In this document: positions 1-8,753 of the stretch, in pieces | Position numbering within the stretch: position 1 is the first letter of the stretch | How the letters are laid out: every line of letters begins with the position of its first letter | Source: Zopfochytrium polystomum | Taxonomy: Eukaryota; Chytridiomycota; Chytridiomycetes; Chytridiales; Chytridiaceae | NCBI GenBank assembly: GCA_025765615.1 | Contig: JAIVFJ010000055.1 | Coordinates: 1-64,000, forward strand | Direction: 5' to 3' | DNA: 64,000 nt | Notes under the pieces: generated by a model | Database searches by the model: none | What the model saw: only the letters and a program-made list of their open reading frames with translations | What the model was told of the DNA's origin: nothing | Position numbers and translations under genes: made by a program

Positions 1-118
1 ACTTTTCACATTGATAGTATTCTTCTACACTTCCATATACTTCTCCATCAACTTCTACTCTACATGGATACAAATTACTTAACCAACTTTTTTCTCCTCT
101 GAATTTTATACGTCTTTT
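1..118 (-). pseudogene. NADAR/YbiA-like domain fragment, runs off the left edge
   Basis: Read on the minus strand from 118 to 1, this stretch encodes F-R-G-E-K-S-W-L-S-N-L-Y-P, then V-D-G-E-V-Y-G-S-V-E and Y-Y-Q-C-E-K. The order 'F-x(n)-LSN-x-YP ... V-x-G-x-x-Y-x-S-x-E-x-Y-Y-Q-x-x-K' is the conserved start of the NADAR (YbiA/DUF1768) fold, whose members act on ADP-ribose-type N-glycosides. A TGA lies directly upstream in this frame and the upstream coding piece uses another frame, so it is probably the 3' part of the decayed minus-strand gene that begins near 2799. The rest of the domain is outside the window, so catalytic residues cannot be checked. Confidence 0.55.
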
Positions 119-1890
119 TGCTCAATCATACACTTGTTTGATCATCTTCTTCCATCGCAGAAGTTTCTCTTTCTTTTCCCTTTCTGTTGTCAACTTCATT
201 CACATTTTCATTTTCACTTTCTCTTTCTTTCCCTTTACTTGACGATCCTACTATTGGATTCTCTTTCCATGTTTTTCTTATTGCTTCCATCAAATCTTCC
301 ATTTCTTCTGTATTTTCTTCTGTAGTGTCTTCTGTTTCTATTACATCTGACACGTCCCATATCCATTCAGGTGCCTTTCTTTTCTTATCTTTCTTGAAAT
401 ATCTTTTGACTTTCTTTATCAATCTTGGGGTTCCATCCTCTGTAAAGGCTGTCTCTATGGTTGTTATCCATTTCTTGTTTTTTCGACAAACCACTTCTTA
501 ACTTGAGCTTTTTCATCCTTTTTTGCCAAGTCGTCCGTTTCGCTGTCACTTTCACTACTTTCTTCACTACTCTCTTCACTGCTTTCACTTTCATTTTCAA
601 CACCGTTTGAACGTAATATTTCATCGATCTCTTCTTCAGAATTCCCTTTTATTTCTCAAGCTTTCAATGAATTCATTTACCTGTTTTCGTCTCCGTTTTT
701 TCTCTTCTTTTTCATCATACACTGCAATATTCTCCATATCTGTGTCTGTTAGTTTTAGTTTCTTCAAATTTTTTCCCAAATTTTGAACTATTGAGCTGTC
801 GTTTACTCTTCTCCTTCCTTTCTTCTAGATCAGTGTTTTTTGTTCTTTCGTACAAAGCTTTTATGTCTCGGCAATATTCTTTTCCAGAAAACATTTCCTA
901 CTTTTATTAATAATTCTTTTTCTTTCATTCCTTCGTATCGATTCTTTAACACTAAATATTGATCTAATCCACTTACAGCTTCGTTGATGATGTCGTATTT
1001 TTCCTTGTTATTGTGTGTTCACTATACATCTTCGCATTCCACTGTTTTATCTCTTTCTTTTTCCAATCAATTAGTTTCAATAATGAATTCGGCCATTCTA
1101 TTACTTGCACATCATATGGTACCCTGTTTTCTCTTATTATTTCTAATATTATGTCCTTATTTTTCTTCTATGTGCTATGTAATCTCTTTCGTCAAATCGA
1201 AATCATCAAACTCTATTGTCACATCATCCTTGTCCATTCCCATTTCTTTCTTTACTTCCACTTCATGCGTTAGTCTCTTTCTTTTTCTGTCTTTTGGTAC
1301 ATACATTTCTTCACCTTCGTCTTCCATTTCATTTTGTACATTTTGAATTAAATTTGTTTTCATTCAAGCTAATTAGTACATACGTTATTGCGTTTACAAA
1401 TGCTTCTTGCTTTTTTGTTTCACGTATTTGTCTCAAAGTTTTTGTATGGCGTAATGTGTTGTGCTATAAAATTTTTCATCCACAAATACACTTGATTTTA
1501 TGTCATTATTATTTATTAAATCTTCTATTTTCCTTATATAATTCTCGATCATCTTTCTTTTACTTCCAAGTAATCTTCTTTTTCCTTCCCTTAGTATATC
1601 CACTAATACTTTCCCAGCCACTATTAATTTCATTGAACTTAATGTTTGTCTATCATTTTCTTCGTCACCGTCATTTATATCTCTTTTCAGTTTCCCTTCA
1701 AACGGCAGTATGTCTTCCAATCTTGACGTCTCTGGTCTAAAGTTCATCCTCGTTTTTTATTCTTTCGTATAATTGTGATAACTGCTTCCCTTCTTCTGAC
1801 AACTCTTCTTCCATTACATTCTCTCCATGCACTTCTCCATACGCTGCTTGTAAATGTCCTTCACTTTCCGTATCACTATATATTTCTTGT
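119..1890 (-). pseudogene. Decayed charged-protein gene, several frameshifts
   Basis: Minus-strand open pieces at about 1433-1747, 1175-1363, 385-624 and 126-494 lie in different frames and abut one another. They carry very acidic runs (E-E-E-L-S-E-E-G-K, E-D-T-T-E-E-N-T-E-E) alternating with basic runs. The 1433-1747 piece is a predicted helical block (L-R-E-G-K-R-R-L-L-G-S-K-R-K near its middle). Between 1890 and 1748 one frame also reads as an acidic linker continuous with the KOW protein upstream. The simplest reading is one long viral-type gene running from 2799 to beyond the left edge (KOW repeats, charged linkers, NADAR-like end), broken by small indels. No function is assigned to the middle part. 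Confidence 0.45.
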
Positions 1891-2799
1891 TCATTTCCTT
1901 GTTCCTTTTCTTTTTTCTTTTGTCTTAGTTTTTTCCAAGCCTCCCATACTCTCTTTCATTATTTGGTTCATAAATGCGTTTCTTCTCTCTCTTTCTATTT
2001 CTTCTTTTTCTTTCATTTCCCTTTCTTTTTTCTTCGTTCGTTTTTCTCTATACACGTCTCTTACGTTTTTCTCTAATTCTTCGCTCACAAAATCTTGATA
2101 ACTGTACTTTTTCCTCCTTAATTCTCCATTTTCATATTCCACACCTTCATACTTTTTCGTTAAACTTAATTGATTATATTCATTTACTTGAAATATGTTC
2201 CCATTCTTCAATTTTGCGTCTTTAAATATTATGTCTTTTTCTGTTAGTGGTTTCTCTGACTTGTATGCAAATTCGTTTGATGTTGTTTTTGATATCGTTT
2301 TGTTTAATGCCGGTACATATACCGATAGTATCCCACTATTCGTTTTTTCCTCATATCTTCCTTCATACCCTTTATACGGTCCTGATATTATTATCACTTC
2401 CTTTGAGTGATTTAAATCACTTGGCGCCTCATTTGGCAAGTTTACTTTTATTGTATTTATCTTCGCAAAATCATTGTAACTACACTCTTTTTCTTGTATT
2501 CTTCCATTTCCATATACTTTTCCTTGAAACTTATTTATTGAATGGTTGTATTTATTCGCTTGGTACACACTCCCATTTTTTAACACTGCATCTACAAAGA
2601 ATATGTCTTTTTGTTCTAATATTTTTTCTTCTATTTCTTTATTGTATAGTTCTATTTCTACTTTAAACTTTCCTTCTTTCGTGGTTTCCATGTATCTCCC
2701 TTTTAATCCTTTGTATGGATCTATTAATACTATCACTTCTCTTGAGTGATTCAGTTGACTTGGTTTTTCATTTGGCAACTTCACTTCTGTAACGTTCAT
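1891..2799 (-). CDS. KOW-repeat protein (Spt5-like), N-terminal part
   Basis: A 302-codon ORF. Two homologous units lie at about residues 18-50 and 128-160, each with the pattern 'H-S-(R/K)-E-V-I-x-x-x-x-P-Y-K-G-x-x-G-R-Y'. This is the KOW signature found in Spt5/NusG elongation factors and in ribosomal proteins. A second, more diverged repeat ('F-x-D-A-x-L-K-N-G-x-x-(Y/F)-Q-(A/V)-N') follows each KOW unit. The C-terminus is strongly basic and helical (K-K-K-E-R-E-M-K-E-K-E-E-I-E-R). The reading frame ends at 1891 in an A-rich tract, and the next frame carries on an acidic region, so the stop is probably a frameshift. It is divergently transcribed from the gene at 2859, with only about 60 bp between them. 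A role in viral transcription or RNA handling is inference. Confidence 0.55.
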   Translation of the reverse strand: MNVTEVKLPNEKPSQLNHSREVIVLIDPYKGLKGRYMETTKEGKFKVEIELYNKEIEEKILEQKDIFFVDAVLKNGSVYQANKYNHSINKFQGKVYGNGRIQEKECSYNDFAKINTIKVNLPNEAPSDLNHSKEVIIISGPYKGYEGRYEEKTNSGILSVYVPALNKTISKTTSNEFAYKSEKPLTEKDIIFKDAKLKNGNIFQVNEYNQLSLTKKYEGVEYENGELRRKKYSYQDFVSEELEKNVRDVYREKRTKKKEREMKEKEEIERERRNAFMNQIMKESMGGLEKTKTKEKRKGTRK

Positions 2800-2809
2800 G
2801 TTTATTATT

Positions 2810-2858
2810 ACTTTACAAAAAGTTTTTATTTAAAAGTACTTCGATACTAATTGTAAGC
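2810..2858 (+). promoter_or_regulatory. Viral promoter box, copy 1
   Basis: The segment ACTTTACAAAAAGTTTTT, then ATTTAAAAGTACTT and ATACTAAT, lies immediately upstream of the ATG at 2859. The same block with three or four changes precedes the replicase ATG at 3436. Conservation between two otherwise unlike upstream regions, at the same distance from the ATG, marks it as a likely promoter for this gene set. It could serve the divergent gene at 2799 as well. Confidence 0.5.
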
Positions 2859-3305
2859 ATGCAAAATCAAAATGAACTCATTCAACATAATTCATTACAA
2901 AAATCAGTCGATCGAATTTATAGATTAGATGAATGTATTTTCGATGATCCAGATTTAACTGTATCATTCGCAGAGTCACTTCAATTAGGCAAGCCAGGAG
3001 ATGTAAGTCTCGTTTTCAATCATCTTCATCCACATATTGCTTACTACAAAAATAAATGGTTTATTCGTTCTTCTAGTGAAAGTGATTACGAGCAAATAAC
3101 AACTACTAAAATGAAGCTCTTGATTTGGAATTTACGGGTTCATTACCAAAAAATTAAGAGTTATTATTTATATGGATCTGATTCAAATTCTGTTATTATT
3201 AAAGCTGCAGAGCAAATCATTTCTTCACTTGGTACACCTAGGTTTTTATCATCCACTTTAAAATTTTGTGCCATGAGACATGAAGTTATAAATTTAGAAC
3301 AATAA
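2859..3305 (+). CDS. Orphan D5_N-like domain, truncated paralogue of the replicase
   Basis: A 148-codon ORF. Residues about 85-145 match the pre-helicase part of the replicase next door (about 4800-4990). Both have an L-x-x-H-(Y/F)-x-K-I block, a Y-(Y/K)-x-L-x-G-S-x-S region, then I-I-x-x-A-x-x-x-x-x-S and finally L-(K/E)-F-C-A-M-x-x-E-V. The protein stops just after this point, so it holds the D5_N-type linker but neither polymerase nor ATPase. It shares its promoter block with the replicase at 3436. It may be a remnant of a tandem duplication or a small regulatory protein; the intact frame and promoter make the second possible. Confidence 0.5.
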   Translation: MQNQNELIQHNSLQKSVDRIYRLDECIFDDPDLTVSFAESLQLGKPGDVSLVFNHLHPHIAYYKNKWFIRSSSESDYEQITTTKMKLLIWNLRVHYQKIKSYYLYGSDSNSVIIKAAEQIISSLGTPRFLSSTLKFCAMRHEVINLEQ

Positions 3306-3385
3306 AGATTTGTTTAGAAATCAATTTGACTTGTTACAAACAATCCATGTTTATTTGTAACATTTGAGCCCCCTTCCCGTCACGT

Positions 3386-3435
3386 ACTTTACAAAAACTT
3401 TTTATTTAAAAGTACTTAAATACTAATCTACAAGC
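3386..3435 (+). promoter_or_regulatory. Viral promoter box, copy 2
   Basis: ACTTTACAAAAACTTTTT, ATTTAAAAGTACTT and ATACTAAT are repeated here directly before the replicase ATG at 3436, almost identical to the copy before 2859. The TATTTAAAAG core also resembles TTACTTAAAAG before the small gene at 6519. Confidence 0.5.
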
Positions 3436-5700
3436 ATGCAGCTTTTTGAACTCATTAATGTCTCTCATTTGCAAAATGTCCTTGAACGTTCTAAAAAACT
3501 CGTTGATGAGAAAGTTCCTATCACTAAAGAAAATCAGTGGTGGATCAACAATTTTAATAAAATTTCTGAGTGGTATCAAAACGTTTCTCAAGACAATTTT
3601 TCCGTAACTTATTCTCAAACACAAACTTGTCGATTCTATGCTCGTTATGGTTTACAACACTGTCCTCGTGAAGTTAGAAAATACATCTCTGATGATCTCT
3701 ACTTTGACATTGATATTAAGAATTGTCATCCAACTTTACTTCAACAACTTTATCACTCATTCTTTGGTCCACAATACAAGATCAAGTTTCTCGATGAATA
3801 CATTTCTGATCGTGAAAAAACACTTGCCAAGTATCGTCTCACCAAAGAAAGTGTCCTGGCTCTGATGTATGATGAACATTTCGAATTCAATCGAAACGCT
3901 CTCCCTGATCTTATTTCTTTTCATGCTGATTTGTACTCGAATTTTCTTCCAAAACTTCGTGATTCTGACCAATTTAAACACCTTAAACCTAATACGTCCA
4001 ATTCAAATGCGAGTGGTTCTTTCTTGTCACTTTGTTTACAACACGTTGAAAATATTATTCTTATGTCCATGTACAATTACTGTCTTCATAAATATTAAAG
4101 TCGGTGTTCTTGTGTATGATGGTATGATGTTATATAAAGATTCGTTTGTCAATGGTAATATTGACTTTGATACTTTTCTTAGAAAACTTGAATCACATGT
4201 CTATTGTGATGTCGATTTTTCTATTCAATTAACAAGAAAAGATATGACACCTGATTCTGCTGTCCTTAGTCAGCTTGGTTTAAAGAATGATTCTGCTAAT
4301 GAAGTTATATTGTCTGCTACTAACAAAGGAATTGAGTTTATGTCTGATTTCATTAAAGAAAAAGACGAAAATATTCAAAGTTTGCATTATGATCATGATT
4401 CTAAAAGTTTAATTGCTAATGCTAGTGTTGACTGTCTTCAAAGCTACATCGAACAACATTTAAATTGCAGTAATGAACATGGGATACATCTTATTAATGA
4501 TGATGGTTATCGTCTATTTTGTTCTAAGTGCTCCGAAGATGCCATAATAATTAATAAATTCACTTCTTTAACTAAGTGTGTTGAACTTTTGGTCAAATAC
4601 AACAAGCATATTTCTTTACAATTCAATATTGTTCAAAATATTCAGAACAATAACAACATCGTCAATAACACTAACATAACAAATAACATTACAAATAATT
4701 CCAATCCAATTTCAAATGATGTTTCTGTCCATCAACTTTATACATTAGATCCAACAATTTTCTTCTACTTGTATTTGGCATCTTTTAACAATCAAACAAA
4801 TGTGGGAATTTGTTTCTAGTTTGAAATCTCATTTCGATAAAATTTCATCTCATTATAAAAATTTAAATGGTTCTTCTTCAAGTTTTAGTATTATTCGAAC
4901 TGCTAATAGTGTCAAAGATTCTATTAAAACATCTGGTTTTGTGAATTCTATCTTGGAATTTTGTGCAATGGAATTAGAAGTTGCTGATATCCATTCTAAA
5001 TTCGATTCTTCCAAGCATCTTATTCCTTTCACCAATGGTGTTTATGACATTGATACCAAACGTTTCAGAAAAGCTGTTCAAAACGACTATATTTACACTA
5101 CTGTTGGTTACGAATACAACCCTGATGCTAACAACCCTGCTGTTCAGAAATTTTTGAATGAAGTACTAAGTGATGAAGAAATACGACGTTACATGGTTTC
5201 TCGTTTGGCTAATTGTCTTGATCCTCGACTCTCAAATTCTGAATTTGTTATCATGACTGGTCGAAAAGGTGCTAATGGAAAAACCACTCTTCAAGACTTA
5301 CAAACTCTTACGTTAGGTGGGTTTGCTGCCAAGTGCAGTGTCACTTTGTTAACTCGTCCTTCTGCTGATGCCAATCAAGCTACTCCTGAATTAGCAAAGC
5401 TTGAGAACAAACGTTATCTTTGTATGGCTGAACCTTCTGATGGCTCCAAATTTAACTCTGGTCTTATGAAAGAATTAGCAGGAAATGAGAACATTGTTGC
5501 TCGATCACTCTTCAAGGATTCTCGTACATTTAGAATAGAAGCAAAGATGTTTATTGCCTGTAATGACATTCCTCAACTCACTGCCGACGATGGTGGTTCC
5601 TATCGACGTCTTCGAATCATTCCTTTTAAAAGATTCCTTATTGATCGTTCCCTTGATGCCACTATCAGAAATGACTCGTTTTACAAAGGTATCGATCAAA
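3436..5700 (+). pseudogene. TVpol plus SF3 (D5-type) helicase replicase, frameshifted
   Basis: Three consecutive frames (3436-4098, about 4085-4819, 4800-5741) form one protein of about 750 residues. The first contains D-I-D-I-K-N-C-H-P-T-L-L at about residue 91, which looks like motif A of the TVpol polymerase of virophages and transpovirons (a diverged family-A polymerase). V-L-V-Y-D-G-M-M-L-Y follows as a motif-C candidate. An Asn-rich linker (4640-4720) leads to the helicase half: I-P-F-T-N-G-V-Y-D-I and T-T-V-G-Y-E-Y-N-P (D5_N), Walker A G-R-K-G-A-N-G-K-T-T (about 5260-5290), an acidic Walker B-like C-M-A-E-P, and sensor I-A-C-N-D-I-P with a downstream R-R-L-R. Frame changes occur near 4090 and 4795. 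Similarity appears to end near 5690, where base usage also changes, so the C-terminus seems lost. Confidence 0.7.
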
Positions 5701-5755
5701 TAAAAATCGAGAATATTTTGATTGTAAGAAAAAGTACATAAAACAAGTTATAAAA

Positions 5756-6184
5756 ATGAGTGGAATATTCTTGAATGTGATGAAGTCATGCTTTGAAGAC
5801 ATATCTGAGCAAGAAATGGAAAAGCGATTACATGAAGAATTGACATTTACGAAAAGCAGTGAATATGAAGTGTTGTTTGAACAAATAGATAAAGTTGCAG
5901 CAGAAAGTATAATGTATGAAGAAAACTTTAGAAAAGAATATGCAAAGTACTTAGAATGGATTGAAAAAAAGATAGTGTATAGTGAAAATGACAAATTGAT
6001 TCAAAGGCTTGTACATGAAGCTTTTTTTGGAAATTTGTATGAAAAAACATCATCAACAGAAAAAGGAAAATTAACTCGAGCGATAGAATTTCATATACAA
6101 CAGCATAACATGGATTCGTCATTAAAAGCGATAAAAGTGAATGGAAAGAAGGAAAACGTATGGATGAATTTTAAAATGATATAA
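5756..6184 (+). CDS. Hypothetical protein or displaced helicase tail
   Basis: A 142-codon ORF beginning 15 bp after the last replicase frame, in a different frame. It is Glu/Lys-rich and mainly helical. The last 35 residues (G-K-L-T-R-A-I-E-F-H-I through V-W-M-N-F-K-M-I) read like the small winged-helix tail that ends many viral primase-helicases. The codons are A-rich, unlike the T-rich replicase just upstream and more like the second replicase at 25.6-27.9 kb. It may be the 3' end of another primase-helicase joined here by rearrangement, or an independent gene. Function unknown. Confidence 0.4.
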   Translation: MSGIFLNVMKSCFEDISEQEMEKRLHEELTFTKSSEYEVLFEQIDKVAAESIMYEENFRKEYAKYLEWIEKKIVYSENDKLIQRLVHEAFFGNLYEKTSSTEKGKLTRAIEFHIQQHNMDSSLKAIKVNGKKENVWMNFKMI

Positions 6185-6309
6185 AAGAAAAATTTAGGGT
6201 TCTTGAAAAAATTTTTTTTGTAACTTTTCAAGAACGCTAAGGAACCTTAAGAACTTTGGAGAACCTGAAGAACTTTTCAAAAGGGTCCGCCCATTCCAGA
6301 CACACATTT

Positions 6310-6450
6310 TCAACATTCGAGCCCCATGCCACTCGGGCTAACATAATCAATTGAATTTTGTCGTAAGACGCATTTCATCACCAATATTATATGATTTTTT
6401 TGAACATTTTCATATAATACTGCAACAATGGTCTGTCCATTCCCGACAAG
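6310..6450. repeat. Intergenic module with hairpin, copy 1
   Basis: A duplicated intergenic cassette: ATTCGAGCCCCATGCCACT, an AT-rich spacer, a hairpin, then GGTCTGTCCATTCC. The same order recurs at 6830-6995. Variants of the closing G-(T/C)-C-C-G-C-C-C-A-T-T-C-C motif also occur alone near 6284, 8233 and 8790, always between genes. Confidence 0.55.
6385..6419. terminator. AT hairpin, probable viral mRNA 3'-end signal
   Basis: TATTATATGA (6385-6394) is perfectly complementary to TCATATAATA (6410-6419), with a 15-nt T-rich loop. Mimivirus-type viruses end and polyadenylate transcripts at such AT hairpins (established for mimivirus). Assignment here rests on position after a gene and on recurrence at 6923 and 28681. 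Confidence 0.5.
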
Positions 6451-6518
6451 TAGGTCATCCATTCAATTGACATATCCGCGTTTATTACTTAAAAGAATTT
6501 CTTCTCGCCATATTGTAA

Positions 6519-6773
6519 ATGGATATATTTTCAGAACAAAATGTAAAATCGCTTTCAAAAAAAGATTTCCTTCGGCTTTATCTCATTGTCTATGATCATT
6601 ATTCGCATTTGAAAAGTGAAAATCCAAAGGTTGTTGCTCAACTGCTTTATTCAAAAAAAAACCCTGACAAGGTTCGTGATTTATACAATAAATTTTATCA
6701 TCGCAAGCGGCAACAACAGCAAAGAGAATCTCAAAATCAGCAACAATTGCCACAACTTCTCGACTGCATTTAA
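6519..6773 (+). CDS. Small helical protein, paralogue 1 of 3
   Basis: An 84-codon ORF. Pattern: L-S-K-K-D-F-L-R-L-Y-L, then L-K-S-E-N-P, L-L-Y-S-K-K-N-P-D-K-V-R, a basic/Gln-rich stretch (K-R-Q-Q-Q-Q-R) and an ending L-P-Q-L-L-D-C-I. Close relatives lie on the minus strand at 25221-25469 and, more diverged, at 28875-29147. In each case they sit next to a replicase gene or the GTCGATAAAA array. The upstream block TTACTTAAAAGAATTTCTTC is shared with the 25469 copy (in reverse), which supports this ATG. Two amphipathic helices followed by a basic tail would suit a DNA-binding or replication accessory role, but that is a guess. Confidence 0.65.
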   Translation: MDIFSEQNVKSLSKKDFLRLYLIVYDHYSHLKSENPKVVAQLLYSKKNPDKVRDLYNKFYHRKRQQQQRESQNQQQLPQLLDCI

Positions 6774-6829
6774 ATTTTGTATTCTTGGAAGGTATATAAC
6801 TTCTCGTTTCGCACACATCCAGCCCATTC

Positions 6830-6995
6830 CCTACATTCGAACCCCATGCCACTCGGGCTCAACTAACATAAACATTTTGTTTTACATTTCTCTTACTACT
6901 TATTCTCTGCATTTCTTCCACCAATATTATATGATTTTTTTGAACATTTTTCATATAATATTTTATCGCCGCAACAAGGGTCCGCCCATTCCGGA
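6830..6995. repeat. Intergenic module with hairpin, copy 2
   Basis: Second copy of the cassette at 6310-6450: ATTCGAACCCCATGCCACT, spacer, ACCAATATTATATGA hairpin, then GGGTCCGCCCATTCC. It lies between the small gene ending at 6773 and the convergent basic protein at 7006-7530. Confidence 0.55.
6923..6962. terminator. AT hairpin between convergent genes
   Basis: AATATTATATGA (6923-6934) pairs perfectly with TCATATAATATT (6951-6962), a 12-bp stem with a 16-nt loop. It lies between two convergent genes and could end both transcripts. Confidence 0.5.
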
Positions 6996-7005
6996 CTCTT
7001 TCTTT

Positions 7006-7530
7006 TTAGTACTTGTGTGACTTTCGTTTTGAACGCTTTGGTGACTTGCGTTTGTGTGACTTGCGTTTGTGTGACTTGCGTGACTTGCGTTTAGAGCACT
7101 TTCGCGACTTTCGTGACTTTCGTGACTTTCGTGACTTGCGTTTAGAGCACTTTCGCGACTTTCGTGACTTTCGTGACTTTCGTGACTTGCGTTTAGAGCA
7201 CTTGCGTGACTTTCGTGACTTGCGTTTAGAGCACTTTCGCGACTTGCGTTTAGAGCACTTTGGTGACTTGCGTTTAGAGCACTTTCTTGGACTCTTTCGT
7301 GACCTTTTGTGGGACTTTCGTTTTGAGAGCTTAGGTGACTTTCGTGAGCTCTTACGTTCGTTAGATTTTCGGAACCATCTTCTAAGTCCCCTTGAATAAG
7401 AACGAACAACATATTCGTTGCCATCATTTCCTGTCATTTCAGTTCCAAGAGGAAGTTCTGCTGCACTAAAAGAAGGAGATGGCCTTTTGGCGCGTCGTCT
7501 TTCAGCACTAGGAGAGTGTCTATTTACCAT
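7006..7530 (-). CDS. Basic K-R-K-S repeat protein, virion/DNA-condensing type
   Basis: A 174-codon ORF in two parts. Residues about 1-60 contain G-N-D-G-N-E-Y-V-V-R-S-Y-S-R-G-L-R-R-W, a short motif resembling those near the start of several basic giant-virus proteins. The remaining ~110 residues are tandem units of K-R-K-S, R-K-S and K-C-S, with no acidic residue. The DNA shows the same units as tandem repeats of about 50 bp (about 7085-7280), so the tail has grown by repeat expansion. Charge and Ser content fit a phosphorylatable DNA-condensing tail; the Cys residues could cross-link in virions. The frame is fully open despite the repeats. Confidence 0.55.
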   Translation of the reverse strand: MVNRHSPSAERRRAKRPSPSFSAAELPLGTEMTGNDGNEYVVRSYSRGLRRWFRKSNERKSSRKSPKLSKRKSHKRSRKSPRKCSKRKSPKCSKRKSRKCSKRKSRKSRKCSKRKSRKSRKSRKSRKCSKRKSRKSRKSRKSRKCSKRKSRKSHKRKSHKRKSPKRSKRKSHKY

Positions 7531-7607
7531 TTTTATAATTAGACAATAAATTATATTTTAAAAATTCTGATGAAAAAATCGAATTCCATTTAGAAACAGA
7601 AATACAA

Positions 7608-7979
7608 ATGATCTTTCCAAATGAAATATGTTTAATTATACATAAATATCTTGACATAGATTCACGAAGACTTTTCGAAGATGCTTTGAATATTGGAAGA
7701 ATCTGTTATTCCATTCCAATGAACCCATACGAGGAAGCTTTGCAATCAGTATGTAATTTTAAAGTTGAACATAAATTTGAGCCATTTGCTCGTTTTATAA
7801 TTACTTTTTACTGGAAAGAATGCGAAATCGTACTTATAATGAGTAAATTAGGGAATAGAAAAACATATAGTGAACCGGAATTTTATAGTTATGTTAGACA
7901 AAAAAACAAAAGATATGTAGTAACAGGAGGTGACCGCTATGGTTTTTATGGTTGCTATCGTTATAATAATGATTATTAA
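7608..7979 (+). CDS. F-box-like protein
   Basis: A 123-codon ORF. The N-terminus F-P-N-E-I-C-L-I-I-H-K-Y-L-D-I-D-S-R matches the start of F-box domains (L/F-P-x-E-(I/L)-x-x-x-I-x-x-Y-L), which bind SKP1 in SCF ubiquitin ligases. F-box proteins are abundant in large DNA viruses. The rest has no recognisable substrate-binding repeat. It converges on the related minus-strand gene at 7848-8192 and overlaps its tail. Confidence 0.45.
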   Translation: MIFPNEICLIIHKYLDIDSRRLFEDALNIGRICYSIPMNPYEEALQSVCNFKVEHKFEPFARFIITFYWKECEIVLIMSKLGNRKTYSEPEFYSYVRQKNKRYVVTGGDRYGFYGCYRYNNDY

Positions 7980-8192
7980 AATGCTAGGCATTACATATGT
8001 ATCTTTTCCACTTAACTCAATGTAAACTGAGAATACTCTTCTTGATATTTTTGATAAACAATCGAAACAGTTTTCATTAAATTTTAGTTTGTATCTTGTT
8101 TGTGGCAACTTTAATGCTTTTTCTATATTAATTCTATCATCAACAGTAATGTATTTATAAATGTTTTCTAATAGTTCCAGTGGAAACATCAT
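7848..8192 (-). pseudogene. F-box-like protein, 3' end lost
   Basis: The first ~60 codons (F-P-L-E-L-L-E-N-I-Y-K-Y, then I-E-K-A-L-K-L-P-Q-T-R-Y-K-L-K-F and C-F-D-C-L-S-K) are nearly identical to the paralogue at 8334-8753. After about residue 70 the similarity ends and the frame runs antisense through the 7608 gene, giving an I/T-rich junk tail. A deletion has therefore removed the true 3' half and fused the gene to its convergent neighbour. Confidence 0.55.
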
Positions 8193-8333
8193 TACAATCT
8201 TTATTCATGCTTGTTGTTTAAATTAACATTGACCCCGCCCATTCCAAACAAGAGATTTATAACATTTATCTAATTATTCGAACAGCATTCGATCTTTTCG
8301 TACAAGCGAGTAATGGAACTCTGCAAATAAATA

Positions 8334-8753
8334 CTATGGTAATACCCATTCCATATACAATTCAAACGATCCCTGAAAAAGCAGACATACATTATTATAT
8401 TTTATAATATAAGCACATTCTGTTGGTTCATATCTAGGTATATCAATTTTTTCAGACGTTCTATAGATGACAATTCTTGGCAAATCAAAAATATGATTTC
8501 GTCTTAAAATACATTCGTACTCCATTTCTTCAAAACTTTTCATTAATTCATATTTGTTCCAAATAAACACAATGTAATTAGAATATATCGTTGTTGACGT
8601 TTTTGATAAACAGTCGAAACACTTTTCGTCAAATTTTAGTTTGTATCTTGTTTGTGGCAACTTTAATGCTTTTTCTATATTCATTCTATCATCGAAACTT
8701 ACGTATTCATAAATATTTTTGAATATTTCAGATGGTAACTTCACCATAATCAC
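8334..8753 (-). CDS. F-box-like protein, intact family member
   Basis: A 139-codon ORF: L-P-S-E-I-F-K-N-I-Y-E-Y (F-box start), I-E-K-A-L-K-L-P-Q-T-R-Y-K-L-K-F, C-F-D-C-L-S-K-T-S-T-T-I, then a β-rich region with S-F-E-E-M-E-Y-E-C-I-L-R-R. It is the best complete copy in the window and serves as reference for the broken copies at 7848-8192 and 8913/12503. Role in SCF recruitment is inferred from the N-terminal motif only. Confidence 0.5.
   Translation of the reverse strand: MIMVKLPSEIFKNIYEYVSFDDRMNIEKALKLPQTRYKLKFDEKCFDCLSKTSTTIYSNYIVFIWNKYELMKSFEEMEYECILRRNHIFDLPRIVIYRTSEKIDIPRYEPTECAYIIKYNNVCLLFQGSFELYMEWVLP

Noticed and set aside
187..2749. Many plus-strand ORFs rich in Phe/Ser/Leu between 1 and 2.8 kb
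   Set aside because: Antisense shadows of the A-rich minus-strand KOW gene; composition is an artefact.
7013..7399. 128-codon plus-strand ORF of D-F-R-D-L repeats
   Set aside because: Antisense of the basic K-R-K-S repeat protein, which has the better head domain and start.
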